Part shown: one piece after another, positions 1 to 7,406 of the stretch | Layout: each line of letters starts with the position of its first letter | Position numbering within the stretch: position 1 is the stretch's first letter | NCBI GenBank assembly: GCA_964423615.1 | Contig: CAYRFQ010000042.1 | Coordinates: forward strand, 1 to 56,738 | Direction of reading: 5' to 3' | Source: CAYRFQ01 sp964423615 | Lineage (GTDB): Bacteria; Planctomycetota; Planctomycetia; Gemmatales; Gemmataceae | DNA length: 56,738 nucleotides | Translations under genes and position numbers: made by a program | The notes under the pieces: generated by a model | The model's database searches: none | Seen by the model: only the letters and a program-made list of their open reading frames with translations | Told to the model about the DNA's origin: nothing

Positions 1-106
1 AGAAGAAGACGAAGAAGACGAAGAAGACGAAGAAGAAGACGAAGAAGAAGAAGACGAAGAAGAAGAAGAAGACGAAGAAGACGAAGAAGAAGACGAAGAA
101 GAAGAA
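1..106 (+). repeat. GAA/GAC codon repeat encoding an acidic linker
   Basis: An irregular GAAGAC-type microsatellite that stays in frame and reads only as Glu and Asp. It lies inside the partial gene and codes for an acidic, probably disordered, cytoplasmic segment. Such a run is prone to length change and to misassembly. Confidence 0.9.
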
Positions 107-907
107 ACGACCGCGGTCGTCGAGAAACCAACCGGCCTGACGAAAAAGCGTCGTTCGGCTCAAACAGTTCTCGCCGAGAAGATGAGCCAAGAGTCCACGG
201 TCGATGTGGCGAAAAAATCGAATACCCGGCTGATCGTTTCCGTGGTCTTCTTATTCCTTGTCGCCATCGGAGGCCTCATTGGCTACTTCTACGTCAGTAA
301 TACAGCCGCCAAAACGAATGCCGAACTGTGGGTCATTGTCGACGCCTCGGAGTCCCAAGAAGTCGAAAAGACGATCGCTGACTATCCTCAAAAAACGCAG
401 GGCCAAATCCTTCGAATGCAACGAGCCTGGTACTACATTGACCGCGCCACTGAAGCTCTTGTTTCGAATCCTCCCGAGGCCAGACAAGTGTTACAAGGGG
501 TCGAAAAAGATCTCAAGCAGCTCTACAAAGAACTCGAGGATCACAAGTTGCTCGGGGCTCAGGCGCTCTATTACCGGGCCATGGCCCAAGAGACTCTTGC
601 GACATACGATTATGTCATCCCGGATAAGAATCAGAGATATCTCACCAAAGCGAAAAATACCTTTGAATCACTGGCGAACAGCGATAAATACGCCGAGTCG
701 GCCTACGCCAAATTGGCCCAAAAACGGTTGGAGCGATACAACTCGAAGGAGTATCTCGGAGCCAAAGGAATCGACGCCATGCATCTTTTCTACAGGGACT
801 TGTCTGGTGCTCCCGGGCCAGGAGGCAACGATTTCATGAACCTACCGGAACTCCGAGAGAAGTTGAAAGCTCAGATGGAGAAGAATTTGCAGATGCCAAA
901 GGAGTAA
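2..907 (+). CDS. Membrane protein with Glu/Asp-rich linker and TPR-like region (5' partial)
   Basis: The reading frame is open from base 2 to the TAA at 905-907, so the gene begins left of the window. The Met at 182 is internal, because the 60 codons before it are in frame and without a stop. In order the visible part has about 35 residues of only Glu and Asp, a basic stretch (KKRRSAQ), one transmembrane helix at about nt 230-296 (rich in V, F, L, G), and an extracytoplasmic helical region with TPR-like spacing. It is probably a type II single-pass protein with a cytoplasmic acidic tail. TPR-containing membrane proteins often act as assembly scaffolds, but nothing here fixes a partner or a function. 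The next gene starts 60 bp downstream on the same strand. Confidence 0.75.
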   Translation, partial: EEDEEDEEDEEEDEEEEDEEEEEDEEDEEEDEEEETTAVVEKPTGLTKKRRSAQTVLAEKMSQESTVDVAKKSNTRLIVSVVFLFLVAIGGLIGYFYVSNTAAKTNAELWVIVDASESQEVEKTIADYPQKTQGQILRMQRAWYYIDRATEALVSNPPEARQVLQGVEKDLKQLYKELEDHKLLGAQALYYRAMAQETLATYDYVIPDKNQRYLTKAKNTFESLANSDKYAESAYAKLAQKRLERYNSKEYLGAKGIDAMHLFYRDLSGAPGPGGNDFMNLPELREKLKAQMEKNLQMPKE

Positions 908-967
908 CCGGGAAGTATTCTGCCTCTGTCCGTGACAAGGTCGAATGCGTTTTGGGGTGAGCACGTA

Positions 968-2002
968 ATGGACCAACCATTGGAACTCGAAGACGAAGTC
1001 GCTCTCCCGGACTTGTCAACGTATGAACGAAAGACTGTCGAATTCGACGTTTCCCAGGGCACCGAACCCATCCGGCTCGACCAGTATCTCGTCAACCATT
1101 GTGCGGAATTGAGTCGATCCGTTGTCCAGAAAGCCATCACACAGGGCAAAGTGACGGTCAATGAGAAGAAGGCAAAGGCGAGCTACAAAGTTCGCCCTCG
1201 CGACTTCATACGGATCGAGTTGCCCGAGCCGATCTACGCTGCTCCACAGCCCGAAGATATTCCCCTCGATATCCTATACCAGGACGAACATCTCGCTCTG
1301 ATCAACAAACCCTACGACATGGTCGTCCACCCCGCCAAGGGGAACTGGAAGGGCACCCTCGTCAACGCGTTACAATTCCACTTCGCTCATCTGAGTCAAA
1401 TCAACGGCGATTATCGACCGGGTATCGTCCACCGGCTCGACCGGGACACGAGCGGTGTGATCCTTGTGGCCAAAGAAGAAACCACACACCGCAAGCTCGG
1501 AATGCAGTTCGAAAAGCGGCAGGTCTTCAAGGAGTATCTTGCCATCACGCAAGGGGTTTTGGGCCGAGACAGCGATTACGTGGAAAAACGGATCGGCCAT
1601 CACCCATACGAGCGCGTGAAGATGATCGCCACCGACGACGAGAAGATCGGGAAAGAAGCGTGCAGTTTCTACGAAGTGATCGAGAGGTATCAGGGGTTTA
1701 CCTTCTGCCGGATCACGCCCAAGACCGGACGCACCCATCAAATCCGCGTCCACCTGGGCAGCGAAGGATGTCCAGTCTTGGCCGACAAACTGTACTCGGG
1801 ACGAGATTGCCTTCGACTCTCAGACATCCACCCCACGGTACTTCCCGAGAACGACGAGGTCTTGATGCCCCGACAGGCCCTTCACGCTCATCGTCTCCGG
1901 TTTACCCACCCTGTCACCCAAAAGGTGGTCGAAGGAACAGCTCCCTTGCCCGAGGAATTCGAAAAGACATTGGACGCCTTGCGGAACTATCGACCGGCGT
2001 GA
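968..2002 (+). CDS. RluA/RluD-family 23S rRNA pseudouridine synthase
   Basis: Converts uridine to pseudouridine in structured RNA, most likely 23S rRNA. An N-terminal S4 RNA-binding domain (about residues 36-85, beginning IRLDQYL) is followed by the catalytic domain. The family signature HRLDRDTSG is at residues 155-163, with D158 as expected nucleophile; the later KTGRTHQIRVH motif is also present. Length (344 residues) fits RluC/RluD. I chose ATG 968 over the in-frame GTG at 932 because GGGGTGA sits seven bases before it and the residues between do not look like part of the fold. RluC, RluD and other members cannot be told apart from this sequence alone, so no symbol is given. Confidence 0.92.
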   Translation: MDQPLELEDEVALPDLSTYERKTVEFDVSQGTEPIRLDQYLVNHCAELSRSVVQKAITQGKVTVNEKKAKASYKVRPRDFIRIELPEPIYAAPQPEDIPLDILYQDEHLALINKPYDMVVHPAKGNWKGTLVNALQFHFAHLSQINGDYRPGIVHRLDRDTSGVILVAKEETTHRKLGMQFEKRQVFKEYLAITQGVLGRDSDYVEKRIGHHPYERVKMIATDDEKIGKEACSFYEVIERYQGFTFCRITPKTGRTHQIRVHLGSEGCPVLADKLYSGRDCLRLSDIHPTVLPENDEVLMPRQALHAHRLRFTHPVTQKVVEGTAPLPEEFEKTLDALRNYRPA

Positions 2003-2025
2003 ACAGGATTGCGACTAAATCCGAA

Positions 2026-2055
2026 CATGCTTTTGATTTGCCAGTCAAAAGCATG
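2026..2055. terminator. Hairpin between convergent genes
   Basis: CATGCTTTTGA (2026-2036) and TCAAAAGCATG (2045-2055) form a perfect 11-bp stem with an 8-base loop, midway between the ends of the pseudouridine synthase (+) and the HEAT gene (-). There is no long T run on either side, so it is a plausible bidirectional stop signal and not a textbook intrinsic terminator. Confidence 0.5.
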
Positions 2056-2096
2056 CCATCGACCGTTACTTCCAATTTCAAATCTCCAACGGCGAC

Positions 2097-2825
2097 TTAC
2101 CTTCGCAGGTTCGCCAATATGATTTCGCTGGAGAACTGCGCACTACGTCGAACATCCCGGTCCTCGTCCGTTTGGGCAGCGTTTGTCAAAGCCGTCAATG
2201 CCTTTCGTGACCCAATCAAGCCCAGTGCTCGGGCAGCGGCTTCTCGAACAACCGGATCGATATCCCCGGCGAGAGTGGCCGTTAGCGGGTCGACAGCTCG
2301 TTCCACTTTTCGTCTTCCCAACTCGATGGCTGCCGCACTACGCACTTGGGCCTCTGGAGCACGTAACTGCTGCAAAAATATCGAAATGGCCGGTAGTTCG
2401 TCCCGCACCTGCGGAGCCGAGGAGGTCCACTGAGTGTTCGTCGGTTGGGTCGGTTGGGTCGGTTGACTGTCATAAGAAGACTGTTGCGGAGTCGATGCCT
2501 GGGCGGATGGCGAAGTATAGACCACCGGTTCACGCTCGACGACAACGGGTGCCTCTTGAATAACAACAGGACGTTCACGGACGTACACAGGACGTTCTTT
2601 GACGACAACAACGGGGCGGGGTCGAACTACGACAGGAGCGACGTAGACACGCGGTCCACAATAGGGGCGTCGGTAATAGTATCTGCCGTAGTACCTTGGA
2701 GGAGGACGGTAGCCAACCCCAAAGTTGAAGCCTATGGAAACCCGAGGCCGGTCGGCTTGTGCCAATTCGCCAGTCCCACTGGTCGCCAAGACCGCGAGTA
2801 AGCCAACTATCCCTAGTTTTTTCAT
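2097..2825 (-). CDS. Secreted HEAT-repeat protein with Tyr/Arg/Pro-rich region
   Basis: 242 residues. A signal peptide (MKKLGIVGLLAVLA...) leads into a Tyr/Arg/Pro/Val-rich low-complexity segment (about residues 30-110), a Gln/Thr/Pro linker, and two to three HEAT-type helical repeats at about 150-240, with the typical VREAAARALG motif. The start at 2825 is chosen because GGAAGGAG lies just upstream and the signal peptide begins there; an upstream in-frame start at 2876 has neither. HEAT repeats usually bind protein partners. No catalytic residues are visible and the partner is unknown. It is divergent from the hydrolase-like gene at 3051 across 225 bp. Confidence 0.82.
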   Translation of the reverse strand: MKKLGIVGLLAVLATSGTGELAQADRPRVSIGFNFGVGYRPPPRYYGRYYYRRPYCGPRVYVAPVVVRPRPVVVVKERPVYVRERPVVIQEAPVVVEREPVVYTSPSAQASTPQQSSYDSQPTQPTQPTNTQWTSSAPQVRDELPAISIFLQQLRAPEAQVRSAAAIELGRRKVERAVDPLTATLAGDIDPVVREAAARALGLIGSRKALTALTNAAQTDEDRDVRRSAQFSSEIILANLRR

Positions 2826-2980
2826 ATTCCGACTCCTTCCCAGAAATGTTCGTTGCGGCGGCGGATTATGACTCAACCTTTATTTTCGTCAAGCCAAAGA
2901 GAACTCGTTGACGATTTCTCCAAGTTTCCCAACAAGGCCAACAAGAGCAAATGGAAGACAGTGTTCCCACGTTGGGTTGC

Positions 2981-3009
2981 TTGACCGCTTTCCACACAGG
3001 GTTTAAGAT
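2981..3009 (+). promoter_or_regulatory. Predicted sigma-70-type promoter
   Basis: TTGACC at 2981-2986 and TAAGAT at 3004-3009 are separated by 17 bp. They sit about 40 bp before the start at 3051, correctly placed and oriented for that gene. This is inferred from consensus only. Confidence 0.45.
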
Positions 3010-3050
3010 CGATTAGAGTTGGTGGCACATCTACCGGAGGTATGTAATTC

Positions 3051-4166
3051 ATGCGACGTTTGCGAACCATTCTGTTGGGCGGGCTTCTGACTGCTTTGTT
3101 GGTGGGAGCCAACTCGACGCAGGTTTTCGCCCAAGAAGGGAAAAAAGTCACAATCAAGACTATCGACGGGGTCCGGTTGGAAGGCACGTGGTATTCCCGC
3201 AATCGAACATCCCCTGTCGTTCTCATGCTTCACGGTATCGGTTCCGACAGCAGCAACAACGGATGGCAAGCCCTTGCCAAGACCCTCCATAAAAAAGACT
3301 TCGCCGTCCTGAGCCTTGACTTGCGAGGACACGGAGAAAGCACAAATATAGACAAGGAAGCGTTCTGGAGCTCCAACAACTCCCGACTTTTTCAACGGCT
3401 CAAAGGGGCACCAGAAAGCAAAATCTCCTACAAACAATTCCGATCGGATTACTTTCCCTACATCGTCAACGACATTGCCGCCGCCAAAGCCTGGCTCGAC
3501 AAGAGGAGCGACGAGGGATGGTGTAACTCTGCATCGCTTCTGCTGGTTGGGGAAAAAACCGGTGCCACTTTGGGGGCCCGATGGCTTCTCTCGGAATGGA
3601 ACCGGTACCCGGGCCAGAAGATACGGGATGCCCTTGGGTTGCCTGCTGTCATTCCAGATTTCAATCATGCCATGGGCCAGTATGTCATTGGCTGCGTTTG
3701 GCTGAGCATGCGGACCAGTCACATCCCCAAGAAGCCACCAACAAAGAAAGAATTTAACGAGTGCATTTGGTTTCTCTCCAAAGCCGTCAAGAAAAAAGCC
3801 ACCCCAATGCTGTTTCTTTACAACGCCAAAGTGAAAGTTGACAAAGTCGTCAGTGAGCGATACGCCAAAACCTTGGGTGGCAGTAACAAAAAGAGCAAGA
3901 ACCAATTCATCGCAGCCCTCGGAATCGAGGGAGCGAAAGATTTGCAAGGGTCTGAACTGTTACTCAAAACCGGCTTGACCGACAAGGTCACGAACTACTT
4001 AAAGGCGGTAGTCGACAACAAGACAAACACACCCAAAGCCTGGTCGTTGAATCAAAAACAATACTTCTGGGTTTACGGACCAAACCCAAGTCAATGGATT
4101 CAAGCCAACGATTTGAATTCCGAGAAGTTCAAATATAATTCGTTCAGAGGATTTCCGACTCGCTAA
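3051..4166 (+). CDS. Secreted alpha/beta-hydrolase-like protein, probably non-catalytic
   Basis: 371 residues with a signal peptide ending near AFAQ-type VFAQ (about residue 28). The N-terminal half follows the alpha/beta hydrolase fold: VVLMLHG (oxyanion strand, H61-G62) and LDLRGHGES (about 90-97). Where the nucleophile elbow GxSxG should be, the sequence reads GEKTG (167-171), with Lys at the Ser position. No clear catalytic His follows near the C terminus. I infer a fold used for binding, or a divergent enzyme. GGAGG at 3036-3040 supports the ATG at 3051. It is followed by a strong hairpin and by the convergent recombinase gene. Confidence 0.8.
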   Translation: MRRLRTILLGGLLTALLVGANSTQVFAQEGKKVTIKTIDGVRLEGTWYSRNRTSPVVLMLHGIGSDSSNNGWQALAKTLHKKDFAVLSLDLRGHGESTNIDKEAFWSSNNSRLFQRLKGAPESKISYKQFRSDYFPYIVNDIAAAKAWLDKRSDEGWCNSASLLLVGEKTGATLGARWLLSEWNRYPGQKIRDALGLPAVIPDFNHAMGQYVIGCVWLSMRTSHIPKKPPTKKEFNECIWFLSKAVKKKATPMLFLYNAKVKVDKVVSERYAKTLGGSNKKSKNQFIAALGIEGAKDLQGSELLLKTGLTDKVTNYLKAVVDNKTNTPKAWSLNQKQYFWVYGPNPSQWIQANDLNSEKFKYNSFRGFPTR

Positions 4167-4203
4167 GTCGGAACGATCCGAACTTGACACACAGGCTCAT
4201 GAC

Positions 4204-4240
4204 AAACAGGCTCAGCAAACATGTCTTGCTGAGCCTGTTT
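4204..4240. terminator. Strong hairpin between convergent genes
   Basis: A perfect 15-bp stem: AAACAGGCTCAGCAA (4204-4218) pairs with TTGCTGAGCCTGTTT (4226-4240) around a 7-base loop. On the + strand it ends in TTT. It lies between the ends of the hydrolase-like gene and the recombinase gene, so it can serve both strands. Confidence 0.75.
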
Positions 4241-4352
4241 CGTTGGATACTCGTCACTCCTCTGGAATCGTCACACAGGATGGGTTTGTGACCAGTCTCT
4301 TGTTTTCCCAGAAATAGTCGTAACGTCTCCTGCGGAAGACCCCCAAACTCTC

Positions 4353-5285
4353 CTAAGCCCCGCGTTCTTTGCCGCGAGGATGAAATTGTTCGTGGATCGA
4401 CTTGAGCCTCTCTTGATCGACGTGAGTATAGATTTGCGTAGTTTGGATACTCGCATGACCGAGTAATTCTTGAACAGTACGTAGGTCGGCTCCACCCGAT
4501 AACATATGAGTGGCAAAACTATGCCGCAGCGTATGCGGACTCACCTTCGGATTCAGTCCAGCTCGTTTCACATATTTCTTGACCAACACCCAAACCATTT
4601 CTCGCGTCAATGGTTTGCCACACCGACTAACGAACACGTACGACGAATCTGGCGACGATTTCGTTGCCCTTGGCCGAAAGTCAGCCAAGTAACCCTCGAT
4701 GGCGGCGATGGCGTGTTTATTCAAGGGAAGAATTCGCTGTTTGTTTCCTTTCCCGGTGCATTTACAGAACTCCGATTCAAGAAATAAGTTGTCCATCGTT
4801 AAGCTGACGACTTCCGAAACGCGGCTTCCGGTGGCGTACATCATCTCCAGCAAAGCTTTGTCGCGCAAGTAGAACCGGTCGAGCGAATTTGGAGCGCTAA
4901 GCAGTTTATCGACCTTCTCCGGGCTAAGGACCTGCGGGATTCGATCCCACAATTTTGGGGACGCGAGGAGATCGACTGTATTCTTCTGAACTCGCTCTTC
5001 CAGGCGTAGAAAACGGTAAAACATTTTCAGAGCGACGAGGTGTCGGGCAATGGTAGGCGGTGCGAGTTTTTCTTCCCGAAGATGGGTGATGTAATTCGAG
5101 AGCGCACTCATCGTGGGCTTTAGATAATCATCAAGGCCATCGTTGGTCACCCAGTACGCGAATCGCTCGAGATCCCGACCGTAAGCGAGCACGGTATTTT
5201 CGGCGAGTCCCCGTTCGGCTTTGATGTAATGGGCAAAAGCCCGAATATCATCGTTGAGTTCGAGGAACTTTGCAGTGTTTTCCAC
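4353..5285 (-). CDS. xerD: Tyrosine recombinase, XerD-like
   Basis: 310 residues, the usual size for XerC/XerD, which resolve chromosome dimers at dif next to the terminus. The N-terminal SAM-like core-binding domain (about 10-100) precedes the catalytic domain. All six catalytic positions are visible: R155 (ATGSRVSE), K179 (GKGNKQR), H251 and R254 (HTLRHSFATH), H277 (LGHASIQTT) and Y286 (IYTHV). The start is GTG at 5285, preceded by GAAGGTG. The linker PKLWDRIPQVLS is closer to XerD than to XerC in my memory, but that assignment is soft. The complete catalytic set and lack of a nearby att or integrase cargo argue for a housekeeping enzyme, not a phage integrase. Confidence 0.88.
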   Translation of the reverse strand: MENTAKFLELNDDIRAFAHYIKAERGLAENTVLAYGRDLERFAYWVTNDGLDDYLKPTMSALSNYITHLREEKLAPPTIARHLVALKMFYRFLRLEERVQKNTVDLLASPKLWDRIPQVLSPEKVDKLLSAPNSLDRFYLRDKALLEMMYATGSRVSEVVSLTMDNLFLESEFCKCTGKGNKQRILPLNKHAIAAIEGYLADFRPRATKSSPDSSYVFVSRCGKPLTREMVWVLVKKYVKRAGLNPKVSPHTLRHSFATHMLSGGADLRTVQELLGHASIQTTQIYTHVDQERLKSIHEQFHPRGKERGA

Positions 5286-5433
5286 AGAAGGGCACCTTCA
5301 ATCGTCGGAAAGCAACAGACACTTCTATCGTTCGGTAAATTTGGGAAGATGGGAGTCTCATCTTTCCGATGTTCAATAGACATTAATCGGTCTGTTGGAC
5401 GTGAGACTTGATTGGAGTTCGGGCGGAATTTTC

Positions 5434-5622
5434 GAATCCTTGGTTAACACAGCTCATGTGGGTACCGAGGATTCTTAAACCCAAAGTCTACGCGAACGGC
5501 GTGTACTTACGTCATGTCGTCAACACAAACGGGAACTGATCTAAACGGAGTAATTATCTGACTATTATTCCCGTTCCATCCCGGCAAGCGGTGTCGATAT
5601 CTTCGGCACCGCTTGCTTTTTC
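5434..5622 (+). ncRNA. Candidate structured small RNA with its own terminator
   Basis: No convincing coding frame lies in 5286-5658, yet a textbook intrinsic terminator in + orientation ends it at 5584-5623. Two further stems precede it: 5434-5444 with 5464-5474 (11 bp with one G-U, plus an inner CACA/TGTG), and AACGGGAA 5528-5535 with TTCCCGTT 5568-5575. A copy of a dispersed palindrome (5489-5506) lies between them. I do not recognise tmRNA, 6S, SRP or RNase P signatures. No clear promoter is seen, and the 5' end is a guess. Confidence 0.35.
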
Positions 5623-5623
5623 T
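5584..5623 (+). terminator. Intrinsic terminator without an obvious upstream gene
   Basis: GCAAGCGGTG (5584-5593) pairs with CACCGCTTGC (5607-5616), the stem extends inward by a few pairs, and TTTTTCT follows. The U tract is only on the + strand, so it would end rightward transcription, although the flanking genes (xerD-like and fabF) both run leftward. Confidence 0.75.
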
Positions 5624-5658
5624 ACTCCTCATTCTATTTCTCATCTCGTTGTCACGAA

Positions 5659-6948
5659 CTAACCCCGAAACCTCTGCATGACGAGGGCAGCGTTTTGTCC
5701 GCCAAACCCAAAGCTGGTCGAGAGGGCTGTGGTGATGGGGAGGTCGCGTGCCTGGTTTGGGACGTAGTCGAGATCACACTCGGGGTCAGGTCGCGTGTGG
5801 TTGATCGTCGGAGGCAGGACTTGATGACGTAACGTCATGGCCAGGGCAACGGCTTCGATGGCTCCGGCAGCTCCGATGAGGTGGCCAACCATCGACTTGA
5901 TGGACGAAAGTGGAAGAACTTGGGCACCTTCGCCGAAGACTTTCTTGACAGCCGTCGTTTCCATTAAATCATTCAGTCGTGTACTGGTACCGTGGGCATT
6001 GACGTAATCGATGTCGTGGAGGTCGACTCGGCCTTCTTTCATGGCGGCCTTGATGGCTTGGACAGCGCCACGAGCTTCGGGATGTGGCTTGGTTACGGCG
6101 AACGCGTCGAAGCTCGTCCCCATCCCAAGATATTCGGCATAAATCGTGGCCCCTCGTTGCCGGGCATGCTCGAATTCTTCGAGAACCAATACGCCCGCTC
6201 CTTCACCCAGAACGAACCCATCTCGGTTGCCATCGAACGGACGCGACACCTCGGTCGGAGGTCGCTCTCCACGACTCAACGCTCCCAAGGCAGTGTAGGC
6301 CAACAGCATCCACGGATCGATGCGGCTGTCGGCCCCCCCGGCGAACACAATGTCCGCATCGTTGCGTTGGATCAACCGAGCCGCTTCCCCGACGGCTTGC
6401 GTTCCGGCAGCACAAGCGGTGGTGATCGTGTTGTTGGGGCCCTGTGCGTTGAGGGTCAGAGAAATATGCGCCGAGACCATATTCGGCAAGTATTTCAAAA
6501 TCCAGAGAGGGAACAAGCCTTCTGTTCCGTTCTTGCCAAGGAGGTCCGTTCGCAATTGTCCGGACTCGTCACAGGCCTCGGTCAATTTCTCGGCGACCTC
6601 GGGTAAATCCATCGGAACGATCCCTGTTCCCATCACGACACCAACCCGCTCGGGATTCTCTCGATCCAACTCGAGCCCGGAATCTTCGACCGCGAGTCCC
6701 GCGGCCCCAACAGCGAAGCGCATGGCGCGGCCCATGATTTTCAGACTTTTCCTTTGAGTCGCCGGGAGAAACGGGGTCGGGTCGTAATCAATCACCTCCC
6801 CCGCAATCTTCACCGGGTGCCGCGAGGCATCAAAGCTCCGAATCGGCTTGACTCCACTAATCCCTTCGACACACGATTTCCAAAATGCTTCCTTGCCCAC
6901 ACCATTCGGCGCAACAACACCGAGTCCTGTCACGACCACTCTTCGCAT
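5659..6948 (-). CDS. fabF: Beta-ketoacyl-ACP synthase II
   Basis: Condensing enzyme of type II fatty acid synthesis; extends acyl-ACP with malonyl-ACP in the cytoplasm. 429 residues, typical for KAS II. The catalytic triad is C179 (TTACAAGTQ), H319 (NAHGTST) and H356 (KSMVGHLIGAAGA), with the conserved K351. The C-terminal glycine loop FGFGGQNA is intact. The start at 6948 is preferred over an in-frame one at 6996 because AAAGGAG lies eight bases upstream and the protein then opens with the canonical RRVVVTGLG. No acyl carrier protein or other fab gene is adjacent, so this may be a stand-alone KAS for housekeeping or specialised lipid synthesis. Confidence 0.95.
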   Translation of the reverse strand: MRRVVVTGLGVVAPNGVGKEAFWKSCVEGISGVKPIRSFDASRHPVKIAGEVIDYDPTPFLPATQRKSLKIMGRAMRFAVGAAGLAVEDSGLELDRENPERVGVVMGTGIVPMDLPEVAEKLTEACDESGQLRTDLLGKNGTEGLFPLWILKYLPNMVSAHISLTLNAQGPNNTITTACAAGTQAVGEAARLIQRNDADIVFAGGADSRIDPWMLLAYTALGALSRGERPPTEVSRPFDGNRDGFVLGEGAGVLVLEEFEHARQRGATIYAEYLGMGTSFDAFAVTKPHPEARGAVQAIKAAMKEGRVDLHDIDYVNAHGTSTRLNDLMETTAVKKVFGEGAQVLPLSSIKSMVGHLIGAAGAIEAVALAMTLRHQVLPPTINHTRPDPECDLDYVPNQARDLPITTALSTSFGFGGQNAALVMQRFRG

Positions 6949-7406
6949 TTCGCGAACTCCTTTGTGGGCAACTAATCGGGGTCGCTTCTGGAACACGCAT
7001 CGACTCGAACGAGCCTGCGGACCTCATCCCCCAAGTTTGTTGTGAATTCGCTGGTTCGTGGACCTCGTCCACGACATCACGTTTTTCGGGACTCCTTCCT
7101 TGCGAGCTGGGTTCCACCTTGCCCAACGGATAGATGAAAGAATGAAATGATTTTCTCTATCTTGCCCAAGCCACCTTCATTTAATCAAGTTCCGGTCAGG
7201 CAAGCAACTCTGGTGACCTGTATTGACGCGAGAAACAAAACACACTTGTACGATTGCGTAGTCAAAGCAACAATCGACAAATGAGTGGGTTGTTTGGGTT
7301 GGCTAAAAAAGAATGATTGCGGTGACTCAACGTAGTTCCACGGGTAGCACAAGCGGTAAGATTGGCCATCTGGGAATCTTTTTGACTATTGCGCCAGTAG
7401 CATAGA
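6949..7406. other. Intergenic region, no gene recognised
   Basis: 458 bp between two minus-strand genes. It must hold the fabF leader; the fabF ribosome binding site is at its left end. I find no coding frame with gene-like composition, no RNA gene and no strong terminator for the copper ATPase gene that ends at 7407. Confidence 0.6.

Noticed and set aside
4353..5285. Recombinase considered as a mobile-element integrase
   Set aside because: Its length and catalytic domain are those of XerC/XerD, and no tRNA, att repeats, excisionase or cargo genes are adjacent.
5425..5445. TTCGAATCC considered as the T arm of a tRNA
   Set aside because: No acceptor, D or anticodon stems can be drawn around it, and no CCA end is present.
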